DNA of 13,582 nt from Fusobacterium sp. (GTDB lineage Bacteria; Fusobacteriota; Fusobacteriia; Fusobacteriales; Fusobacteriaceae): the NCBI GenBank assembly GCA_020024855.1, contig JAHHTB010000039.1:1-13582 (forward strand), read 5' to 3'. How positions within the stretch are numbered: the first letter of the stretch is position 1; every line of letters starts with the position of its first letter. The notes beneath the pieces are model-generated. The model made no database searches. It was not told the origin of the DNA and saw only the letters and a program-made list of their open reading frames with translations. Shown here in pieces: positions 7,567 to 13,582 of the stretch. Made by a program: the position numbers and the translations under genes.

Positions 7567-10500
7567 TTATTTCTTAAAGAAATTTACTCCATTCTGGAAG
7601 ATATCCTGCATTTTTTCACCATAAATATTTTTGAATGTTCCATCTTCATAACGCTCTGAGTGTCCCATCTTTCCAAGTATTTGTCCATCTTTAGATGTTA
7701 TTCCTTCAATAGCATAGTATGAACCATTTAAGTTATACTCTCCGTCCATTGTAGGCTCTCCATCAAGATTACAATATTGAGTTGCTACCTGTCCATTTTC
7801 AAATAATTCTTTTGCAAACTCTTCACTTACTACAAATTTTCCTTCTCCATGTGAAAGTGTCATTGAATGCATATCTCCTATTTCAAAAGATGAAAGCCAA
7901 GGTGATGAATTAGATGCTATTCTTGTTGTTGCTATTCTTGATATATGACGGTTTATATCATTTCTAAATAATGTTGGAGAATTTTCATTTAATTTATCCA
8001 TATCTCCATATGGAAGTAATCCAGATTTTATTAAAGCTTGGAATCCGTTACATATACCTAACATTAATCCCTCATTTGATAAAAATTCTTTTATTGCTAA
8101 TTTTACTTTTGGATTTTGTAATATATTTGTTATGAATTTACCAGAACCATCTGGTTCATCTCCTGCACTAAATCCTCCTGGAAGAGCAACTATCTGAGCT
8201 TCTTTAATTTTTTTGCTAAGCTCATCTATTGATGCTTCCATATCTTTAACTGTTAAGTTATTTATAACAAATATTTCTGATTTTCCTCCAGCTCTTTCAA
8301 ATGCTTTTGCTGTATCATATTCTGAGTTTGTTCCTGGAAATGCTAGAACTAAAACTTTTGGTTCATCATATAAAACAGAAGCTTTTTGTTTCATATTTCC
8401 TTTTTTCTCTGTTGGAGTAAATACTTTTTTATCCTCTGCTCCTGTATTATAAGGATAAATTTTTGCATATCTTTCTTCCCAATCAACTAATGCTTTATCT
8501 ATATTAATTACTGCATCATTTATTTTTATCTCTTTTGTATCTTCAACTGTTCCAAGAAGAGTTCCAAAAGATAATTTTTCTTTAGATTCAACAACTATTG
8601 CTCCTGGAATTAAATCAAATAATTCTTCGTCTGTTTTAACATTTATTCCTAATTTATTTCCAAATGTCATTTTCATTAATGCTTCTGCTACTCCACCAAA
8701 TTTTACAACTGAAGCTGAAATTATTTTTCCTAAAAGAATTTCTTTTCTTACATTATCAAATACAGATTTTACTGTATCATATTTTGGTGTGAAGTCACTA
8801 TTGTATTCTGGTTTTACTAAATAAATATAATTTCCTTTTCCTTTAAATTCTGAAGATATTATATTTTGAGTTTTCTCTGTTGTTACTGCAAAAGATATTA
8901 ATGTAGGAGGTACATCTATATTTTTAAATGTTCCACTCATACTATCTTTTCCACCAATAGCTGGTGTTTCAAATTCCACTTGAGCTTCTAATGCTCCAAG
9001 AAGTGCCATAAATGGTTTTCCCCATCTTGAAGAATCTTTTCCTAATCTTTCAAAGTACTCTTGGAAAGTAAGTCTTGCTTTCTTATAATCTGCTCCAACT
9101 GCTGTTAGTCTTGCAAGTGATTCTATTACTGCATAAATTGCTCCTAAGTATGGAGATTTTTCAGAAATATAAGGATTAAATCCATAAGTCATAACTGAAG
9201 CTGTATTTGTAAATCCAAATGTAGGGAATTTTTGAACACTTCCTTCACTCTCTGTAAGTTGATATTTTCCTCCGTATGGCATAAGAACTGTTGAACGTCC
9301 TACTGTTGAGTCAAACATTTCAACCATTCCTCTTTGAGAGGCAACATTCATATCTTTTAAAATTTTTACTAATTTTTCTTCTGTTGTTCCAACTTTATCA
9401 GACTTAAACATCTCTTGTTTTACAGGAGCCACAACTTTTACATCTTGCTCTTGTCTAACTCCATTTGTATCTAAGAAACTTCTTGCTATATCAACAATTG
9501 TTTCTCCTCTAAATTTGATTACAAGATTTTCTTTTTCTGTTACTTTTGCTACTAATCTTGTTTCAAGATTTTCTTCTTTCATTAATGCTTCAAATTTTTC
9601 TTGATTTTCTGGAGAAATAACTACTGCCATTCTCTCTTGAGATTCACTAATTGCAAGTTCTGTTCCACTAAGTCCAAGATATTTTACTGAAACCATATCA
9701 AGATTTACTTCTATTCCTCTTGCAAGTTCTCCTATTGCTACTGAAACTCCTCCAGCACCAAAATCGTTTGATTTTTTAATAAGTTTTGTAACTTCTGGAT
9801 TTCTAAATGCTCTTTGAATTTTTCTTTCTATTGGTGCATTTCCTTTTTGAACTTCTGAAGAACATTTAGTAAGTGATGAATCGTTATGCTCTTTAGATGA
9901 ACCTGTTGCTCCACCTACTCCATCTCTTCCTGTTTTTCCTCCAAGAACTATTACTAAATCTCCTGGTTTTGGTTCTTCTCTTAATACATATTCTTTTTTA
10001 ACTGCTCCAACTACTGCTCCAACTTCCATTCTTTTTGCCTTATATCCATCATGATATATCTCTTTTACAAATGTAGTTGCAAGTCCAATTTGGTTTCCAT
10101 AAGAAGAATATCCATGAGCTGCTCCTTTTGAAATTCTTACTTGAGGAAGTTTATTTGGAAGTGTATCTTCTAATTTCTCACATATATCTCCAGCACCTGT
10201 TATTCTCATTGCTTGATACACATAAGCTCTTCCTGAAAGTGGATCTCTTATAGCTCCACCTATACAAGTACTTGCTCCACCAAAAGGCTCTATCTCTGTT
10301 GGGTGGTTGTGAGTTTCATTTTTAAACATTAAAAGCCATCTTTCATTTTCACCATCAACATCAATATCAACTTCTATACTACAAGCATTTATTTCATCAG
10401 TAATCTCCATATCATCAAGTTTACCAATTTTTCTCATATATTTTCCACCAAGTGTTCCCATATCCATAAGAGTCATTGGCTTTTTATTTCCATGAACTTC

Positions 10501-11259
10501 TGTTCTTAATTTTAAATATTTTTCATAAGCTTTTTGAATAGCTTCTGTCATCTCACCTTTTTCAATTGTTACACTCTTTAAAAATGTTTCAAATGTTGTA
10601 TGTCTACAGTGATCTGACCAATAAGTATCAAGAACTTTTATTTCTGTTTCTGTTGGATCTCTATCTTCTTCTATGAAATATTTTTGAATATGCTCTAAAT
10701 CATCAGCTGTCATTGCAAGTCCATTAGCACTTACAAAATTTTCAAGTTCAACTCTTGAAAGTTTTCTAAATCCATCTAATACTGGAACAGGATCCACTGT
10801 AACATCTTCATTATTTTCTAGAACTGTTAAGTCTTTTTCTCTTGTTTCAACTGGGTTAATTAGATATTTTTTAATTTTTTCTAAATCTTTTACTTTCCCA
10901 TAAAATATTATTACTCTACCACTTTTAATAGTAACACTATCTTTACTATTTAACAATGCAAGACATTGTTCTGCTGAGTCAGCTCTCTGATCATATTGCC
11001 CTGGAAGATTTTCTATTGCAACATAAGTTTTCCCTTCTAAATCTATTTCATCATATACATTATCTGTAACAGGTTCTGATAAAACTTTAGTTTTCAAAAG
11101 TTTTATATCTTCTTCATCACAGTTAAAAATATCATAAACATTATATAACTCTGCTTTAGTAAGACCTGTTTCATATAAGTTTTCTCTAATTTCATTTAAG
11201 ATTGAATTTCCTTCAACTTGAAATCCTTGTTTTTTAGAAACAAAAATTCTTTTATTCAT
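7567..11259 (-). CDS. purL: phosphoribosylformylglycinamidine synthase, large fused form
   Basis: This enzyme converts FGAR to FGAM with glutamine and ATP (step 4). At 1230 residues it is the single-chain form that unites PurS-like, PurL and PurQ parts, a little shorter than the roughly 1295 residues of E. coli. An N-terminal PurS-like region (about 1-150) precedes the linker and two AIRS-type halves. Visible motifs are DTYWSDHCRHTTF (211-223), FKNETHNHPTEIEPFGGA (312-329), GGKTGRDGVGGATGSS (440-455) and KSNDFGAGG (496-504). The C-terminal class I glutaminase starts near 966, with the nucleophile Cys1070 in GICNGFQAL and the His1200/Glu1202 pair in GHSER; SHGEGKF is at 1136-1142. GGAGGAAAG sits directly before the ATG. 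The fusion explains why no separate purQ or purS is present. It lies 54 bp after purK. Confidence 0.97.
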   Translation of the reverse strand: MNKRIFVSKKQGFQVEGNSILNEIRENLYETGLTKAELYNVYDIFNCDEEDIKLLKTKVLSEPVTDNVYDEIDLEGKTYVAIENLPGQYDQRADSAEQCLALLNSKDSVTIKSGRVIIFYGKVKDLEKIKKYLINPVETREKDLTVLENNEDVTVDPVPVLDGFRKLSRVELENFVSANGLAMTADDLEHIQKYFIEEDRDPTETEIKVLDTYWSDHCRHTTFETFLKSVTIEKGEMTEAIQKAYEKYLKLRTEVHGNKKPMTLMDMGTLGGKYMRKIGKLDDMEITDEINACSIEVDIDVDGENERWLLMFKNETHNHPTEIEPFGGASTCIGGAIRDPLSGRAYVYQAMRITGAGDICEKLEDTLPNKLPQVRISKGAAHGYSSYGNQIGLATTFVKEIYHDGYKAKRMEVGAVVGAVKKEYVLREEPKPGDLVIVLGGKTGRDGVGGATGSSKEHNDSSLTKCSSEVQKGNAPIERKIQRAFRNPEVTKLIKKSNDFGAGGVSVAIGELARGIEVNLDMVSVKYLGLSGTELAISESQERMAVVISPENQEKFEALMKEENLETRLVAKVTEKENLVIKFRGETIVDIARSFLDTNGVRQEQDVKVVAPVKQEMFKSDKVGTTEEKLVKILKDMNVASQRGMVEMFDSTVGRSTVLMPYGGKYQLTESEGSVQKFPTFGFTNTASVMTYGFNPYISEKSPYLGAIYAVIESLARLTAVGADYKKARLTFQEYFERLGKDSSRWGKPFMALLGALEAQVEFETPAIGGKDSMSGTFKNIDVPPTLISFAVTTEKTQNIISSEFKGKGNYIYLVKPEYNSDFTPKYDTVKSVFDNVRKEILLGKIISASVVKFGGVAEALMKMTFGNKLGINVKTDEELFDLIPGAIVVESKEKLSFGTLLGTVEDTKEIKINDAVINIDKALVDWEERYAKIYPYNTGAEDKKVFTPTEKKGNMKQKASVLYDEPKVLVLAFPGTNSEYDTAKAFERAGGKSEIFVINNLTVKDMEASIDELSKKIKEAQIVALPGGFSAGDEPDGSGKFITNILQNPKVKLAIKEFLSNEGLMLGICNGFQALIKSGLLPYGDMDKLNENSPTLFRNDINRHISRIATTRIASNSSPWLSSFEIGDMHSMTLSHGEGKFVVSEEFAKELFENGQVATQYCNLDGEPTMDGEYNLNGSYYAIEGITSKDGQILGKMGHSERYEDGTFKNIYGEKMQDIFQNGVNFFKK

Positions 11260-11313
11260 CTTTCCTCCATAATTATTAAATTTTCAATATTTTAATTTTT
11301 ATTATTTCCTATT

Positions 11314-12423
11314 TTATTTGGCAAGTTCCTCTGCCCTTTTTATAAGATTTTCTAAATCTTCACCTACTAAATTAAGATGTCCCATCTTTCTATCTTTTTT
11401 AGCTTCTCCCTTACCATACATATAAAGCTTTTCATTTTCTTTAAGTTCTGCTTTTTCTATTCTTTCAACATCTTGACCTAATATATTAAGCATTACACTA
11501 TTTTTTATAAGTTTTGGATCTTCTAAATGTTTTCCACATAGTCCTTCTATTTGTAAATCAAATTGTGATTTATCACAACCGTCCATTGTATAGTGAGCAC
11601 TATTATGTGGTCTTGGTGCCATCTCATTTACATATATTTCTCCATCTTTTCCATAGAAATATTCTATTGCTAGAGGTCCTACAAAATCTAAACCTTTTAT
11701 TATTTTTTTAGTAATTTCTTTTACTCTTTCTTGAACCTCTTTTTCTATTCTTGCTGGAGCTATTGTTATATGAAGTATTCCATTTTTATGAATATTTTCA
11801 ACAACTGGAAAAACACCTATTGAACCATCAGTACTTTTAACTGCTATACATGAAAGTTCACACTTAAAATCTACCATCTTTTCTAAAATATATTCTCTCT
11901 CTTCTAATATTTCAGATACTTTTTTTAAATCATCTTCACTTCTTAAAACCCATTGTCCTTTTCCATCATATCCTCCCATAGAAGTTTTTAATATTGATGG
12001 ATAACCAATTTCTTTTATTGCTTTTTCAAAACTTTCTTTATCAAACACTTGTCTAAATTCTGCTGTTTTTATTCCAAGATTATTTATACTACTTTTTTCT
12101 CTAAATCTATGTTGACTTATATATAATGGTCTTTTTCCTTGAGGAATATATCCACCATTTTCTTCTAATATATCTATTGCTTCTGAAGATACATTTTCAA
12201 ATTCATAAGTTATTACACTTGAATTTTTAGCAATATATATAAGACTTTCTTTATCATCATAAGGCTTTATTAAATGCATATCTGCTTCTAAAGCTGCACA
12301 AGCTGATTTTAAAGGCTCAAGAACCATTGTTTTATAACCTTGTCTTTTTGCACTTTCACAAAGCATTTTTCCAAGCTGTCCTCCGCCAAGAACTGCTATA
12401 CACTCTCCCTTTTCTATAAGCAT
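11314..12423 (-). CDS. purK: 5-(carboxyamino)imidazole ribonucleotide synthase
   Basis: PurK uses ATP and bicarbonate to carboxylate AIR to N5-CAIR, which PurE then rearranges to CAIR. The 369-residue ATP-grasp protein shows the N-terminal GGGQLGKM (13-20), the ATP-grasp glycine loop GGYDGKGQ (150-157) and VNEMAPRPHNSAHYTMDGC (265-283), the family's metal and substrate region. Its start overlaps the purE stop by one base (TAATG), and GAGG lies about 7 nt upstream inside purE, so the two are probably translated together, as suits enzymes that pass an unstable intermediate. The presence of purK means PurE is expected to be the N5-CAIR mutase (class I), not a direct AIR carboxylase. Confidence 0.96.
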   Translation of the reverse strand: MLIEKGECIAVLGGGQLGKMLCESAKRQGYKTMVLEPLKSACAALEADMHLIKPYDDKESLIYIAKNSSVITYEFENVSSEAIDILEENGGYIPQGKRPLYISQHRFREKSSINNLGIKTAEFRQVFDKESFEKAIKEIGYPSILKTSMGGYDGKGQWVLRSEDDLKKVSEILEEREYILEKMVDFKCELSCIAVKSTDGSIGVFPVVENIHKNGILHITIAPARIEKEVQERVKEITKKIIKGLDFVGPLAIEYFYGKDGEIYVNEMAPRPHNSAHYTMDGCDKSQFDLQIEGLCGKHLEDPKLIKNSVMLNILGQDVERIEKAELKENEKLYMYGKGEAKKDRKMGHLNLVGEDLENLIKRAEELAK

Positions 12424-12908
12424 TATGCCTCAACCTCACTTGTTTTTAATACTTCATCTCTTTGTTCTTTTCTAAATTTTTCAATCTTTTCAGCTACTTC
12501 TTCATCCATTAAAGCTATTATCTCACTTGCAAGTATTCCTGCATTTTTAGCTCCTGAATTTCCTATTGCTACTGTTCCAACAGGAATTCCACCTGGCATT
12601 TGAACTATTGATAAAAGTGAATCAAGTCCACTTAGAGCTTTTGATTGAACAGGAACTCCTATTACAGGAAGTGATGTAAGACTTGACACCATTCCAGGAA
12701 GATGAGCTGCTCCTCCTGCTCCTGCTATTATCACTTTAATTCCTCTTTCTTTTGCTGATTTTGCATATTCAAACATAAGTTCAGGTGTTCTGTGAGCTGA
12801 CACAATTTTTACTTCATATTCAATCCCAAATTTTTTTAACATTTCAATAGCATTTTCCATTGTAGGAAGATCTGATCTACTTCCCATAATAACTCCGACT
12901 CTTACCAT
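12423..12908 (-). CDS. purE: N5-CAIR mutase, class I PurE
   Basis: PurE moves the carboxyl group of N5-CAIR to carbon 4, giving CAIR (step 6b). The 161 residues are typical of class I. It shows the phosphate-binding GSRSDLPTM (9-17), VSAHRTP (36-42) with the catalytic His39, AGAGGAAHLPGM, and GLDSLLSIVQMPGGIPVGTVAIG, all well conserved. It is the first enzyme gene of the operon, and GGAGGG lies 6 nt before the ATG. The leader terminator ends about 50 nt before the start codon, so read-through at that hairpin would set expression of this and all later genes. purC, which often follows purE, is replaced here by purK and purL. Confidence 0.97.
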   Translation of the reverse strand: MVRVGVIMGSRSDLPTMENAIEMLKKFGIEYEVKIVSAHRTPELMFEYAKSAKERGIKVIIAGAGGAAHLPGMVSSLTSLPVIGVPVQSKALSGLDSLLSIVQMPGGIPVGTVAIGNSGAKNAGILASEIIALMDEEVAEKIEKFRKEQRDEVLKTSEVEA

Positions 12909-12955
12909 TTATCCCTCCAAAAATTTATTATTTCCCTTGCTTTAATTTTATAAAT

Positions 12956-13013
12956 AAAAAGCACACTACACCTGTGTAGATAGCTCTGCTCTATCTACAC
13001 ACTTGTAGTGTGC
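12956..13013 (-). terminator. large leader hairpin with T run before purE (attenuator candidate)
   Basis: On the minus strand GCACACTACA (13013-13004) pairs with TGTAGTGTGC (12970-12961), and TGTGTAGATAG (13001-12991) pairs with CTATCTACACA (12983-12973). Together they make 21 base pairs with a two-by-two internal loop (AG/GG) and a 7-nt terminal loop. TTTTTATTTAT follows, so the element reads as an intrinsic terminator for the purine transcript, placed about 50 nt before purE. It is longer than most bacterial terminators. Each arm can also fold on itself (CACAC/GTGTG in the 5' arm, CTACA/TGTAG in the 3' arm). It lies about 258 nt after the riboswitch aptamer. It could instead be a palindromic repeat element that happens to end in T's. 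Confidence 0.75.
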
Positions 13014-13124
13014 ACAATTATTCCTTACAAAATTTTCTTTTATATTATTAATTAACCCAATTAACTTTTTTTCATCAAACTTGTTGCTTAGTGTCTTTTT
13101 ATTTATTTTAAAAATAAAACACAT
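12966..13124 (-). CDS. hypothetical 52-residue leader ORF running through the attenuator
   Basis: ATG at 13124 follows the Shine-Dalgarno-like TGAGGAG (13142-13136) with a spacing of 11 nt. It opens a frame of 52 codons ending at TAG (12968-12966) inside the 3' arm of the terminator hairpin. The product begins MCFIFKINKKTLSNKFDEKK, is rich in Lys, Asn and Ile in its first 36 residues, and has a different C-terminal part encoded by the hairpin (CAHYKCVDRAELSTQV). I recognise no family, signal peptide or membrane segment. It may be a regulatory leader peptide, since a ribosome translating it would sit on and open the terminator. It could also be a chance frame. Its size and clear ribosome site favour the former, but nothing shows that the peptide itself matters. 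Confidence 0.4.
   Translation of the reverse strand: MCFIFKINKKTLSNKFDEKKLIGLINNIKENFVRNNCAHYKCVDRAELSTQV
13042..13067 (-). other. AT-rich hairpin with GGGTT loop, copy 2
   Basis: On the minus strand GTTAATT and AATTAAT flank the loop GGGTT, with a G-T wobble at the base. The core of 12 bases, AATTGGGTTAAT (13062-13051), is an exact copy of a second site at 13181-13170, which also forms a hairpin with the same loop. It lies inside the small leader ORF. The stem is weak alone. The shared GGGTT loop in two AU stems suggests a recognised RNA motif or a duplicated segment. Confidence 0.35.
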
Positions 13125-13163
13125 TGTCTCTCTGTCTCCTCATTATACATAAATTATAAAGAA

Positions 13164-13184
13164 CGAAAAATTAACCCAATTTTT
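13164..13184 (-). other. AT-rich hairpin with GGGTT loop, copy 1
   Basis: The minus strand reads GAAAAATT, loop GGGTT, AATTTTTC: an 8-bp perfect stem. It is downstream of the riboswitch by about 87 nt and is followed by GTTCTTTATAATTT, which is not a strong T run, so termination here would be weak. It shares its 12-base core with the hairpin near 13051-13062. Confidence 0.35.
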
Positions 13185-13270
13185 CTGAAGCAACATCGGT
13201 ACAACAAAGTACAATTCAATTATTTTTAATAAATAGAATAAATTATAATTTTCTAAGTTATATCTTTGAT

Positions 13271-13339
13271 GCTTATAGTCTGCTAATTTAAGGTTTGCAG
13301 GTAGAAACTTGTCGTCCATATTACGACTATTATATAAGC
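13271..13339 (-). ncRNA. guanine-class purine riboswitch aptamer
   Basis: The minus strand folds as a purine aptamer. P1 is GCTTATA (13339-13333) with TATAAGC (13277-13271), a perfect 7 bp. P2 is GTCGT (13327-13323) with ACGAC (13315-13311), closed by loop AATATGG. The joining strand AGTTTCTACC matches the conserved core. P3 is CTGCAAA with TTAGCAG (one A-A mismatch) around loop CCTTAAA. The base next to P1 in GACTATA, equivalent to position 74 of the xpt aptamer, is C (13278), which pairs with guanine or hypoxanthine; adenine riboswitches have U. It starts about 20 nt after the predicted transcription start. Ligand binding is expected to lower expression of the operon. The off-switch hairpin is not obvious nearby; the first strong terminator is at 12956-13013. 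Confidence 0.95.
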
Positions 13340-13365
13340 GATTATTTATTTGTCTTTATAATCTT

Positions 13366-13394
13366 AGAATAACACATTTAGAAAAATATTTCAA
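13366..13394 (-). promoter_or_regulatory. operon promoter upstream of the riboswitch
   Basis: The minus strand has TTGAAA (13394-13389; four of six -35 bases) and TATTCT (13371-13366; four of six -10 bases) with the ideal 17-nt spacer. Transcription would start near 13359, about 20 nt before the P1 stem of the riboswitch and about 450 nt before purE. The position directly before the aptamer is what makes it convincing. Confidence 0.65.
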
Positions 13395-13460
13395 CTTTTT
13401 AATAGTAAAATATGTAAAGTTTTATAACATTTTTATTTTTTGTAATATTTATATATTTTT

Positions 13461-13479
13461 TTGTTTAATTATTAAACAA
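13461..13479. promoter_or_regulatory. 19-bp perfect palindrome, candidate operator
   Basis: TTGTTTAAT, one central T, and ATTAAACAA form a perfect inverted repeat between the two candidate divergent promoters, 67 bp upstream of the purine -35 box and 21 bp upstream of the + strand -35 box. No T run follows on either strand, so it is not a terminator. The form suits a dimeric DNA-binding protein, but I do not recognise a known operator. Base composition makes AT palindromes more likely by chance, although 9-bp perfect arms remain notable. Confidence 0.4.
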
Positions 13480-13500
13480 TTGATATCCTTGCTCATATTT

Positions 13501-13529
13501 TTTACTTTGTTATGTTCTATCTTTATTAT
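13501..13529 (+). promoter_or_regulatory. candidate divergent promoter for a gene beyond the right edge
   Basis: On the + strand TTTACT (13501-13506), a 17-nt spacer and TATTAT (13524-13529, five of six -10 bases) point out of the window. No start codon with a clear ribosome site follows before the end, so any gene starts later. Positions 13395-13582 hold no coding frame that I can support on either strand. Confidence 0.3.
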
Positions 13530-13582
13530 AAACATAGATTATAAAAAAATTTGTTTTTCTTTTTATAAAATAAACATAAATC

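Noticed and set aside
11260..11313. Hidden purC remnant or regulatory element between purK and purL
   Set aside because: The 54 bp are AT-rich, contain stops in the coding-direction frames and hold only the purL ribosome site.
12961..13181. CRISPR array or insertion sequence, because of the repeats in the leader
   Set aside because: There are only two copies of a 12-mer and one palindrome, with no regular spacing, no transposase frame and no target duplication that I can see.
13188..13197. ATG at 13197 on the minus strand, opening a 17-codon frame (MLLQKNWVNFSFFIIYV)
   Set aside because: No ribosome site precedes it, and it is short and unsupported next to the better-placed frame at 13124.
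13271..13339. Adenine riboswitch or 2'-deoxyguanosine variant
   Set aside because: The specificity base is C rather than U, and the conserved joining strand TTTCTACC is unchanged, so the guanine class fits best.

Overview
The window is almost wholly occupied by one operon for de novo purine nucleotide synthesis, read on the minus strand from about 13.36 kb down to about 50 bp. In transcription order it holds purE, purK, purL (large form fused to PurQ), purF, purM, purN, purH, purD and guaB. All nine genes look complete, with intact motifs and Shine-Dalgarno sites, packed with overlaps or gaps of at most 97 bp. The very low GC content, the fused PurL, the Bacillus-type Fe-S PurF with a propeptide and the guanine riboswitch suggest a low-GC anaerobe, most likely a fusobacterium (Fusobacterium or relative) or else a clostridium. 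I infer this from style and gene content; I see no 16S rRNA or other marker.

Layout, from right to left. Positions 13340-13582 are an AT-rich spacer with the operon promoter (TTGAAA-17-TATTCT), a 19-bp palindrome and a possible divergent promoter. Positions 13271-13339 are a guanine-class purine riboswitch aptamer. Positions 12956-13270 are a long, unusual leader with two hairpins sharing the same GGGTT loop, a 52-codon reading frame with a good ribosome binding site, and a 53-nt two-part stem followed by a T run. The reading frame runs through that terminator and stops in its 3' arm. Positions 130-12908 are the nine enzyme genes. Positions 51-106 are an intrinsic terminator that looks usable from both sides. 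Positions 1-53 may hold the last codons of a convergent gene.

Pathway. PurF (step 1), PurD (2), PurN (3), PurL (4), PurM (5) and PurK plus PurE (6) carry PRPP to CAIR. PurH performs the last two steps from AICAR to IMP, and GuaB commits IMP to the guanine branch as XMP. PurC and PurB (CAIR to SAICAR to AICAR), PurA and GuaA are not in the window and must be encoded elsewhere if the pathway is complete. The riboswitch base that decides ligand choice is C, so guanine or hypoxanthine should turn off the operon that ends in the guanine-branch gene.

The most interesting part is the leader. The aptamer is typical, but the only strong terminator lies about 260 nt downstream of it and is overlapped by a translatable small ORF, which suggests a second, translation-coupled layer of attenuation or an inserted element.
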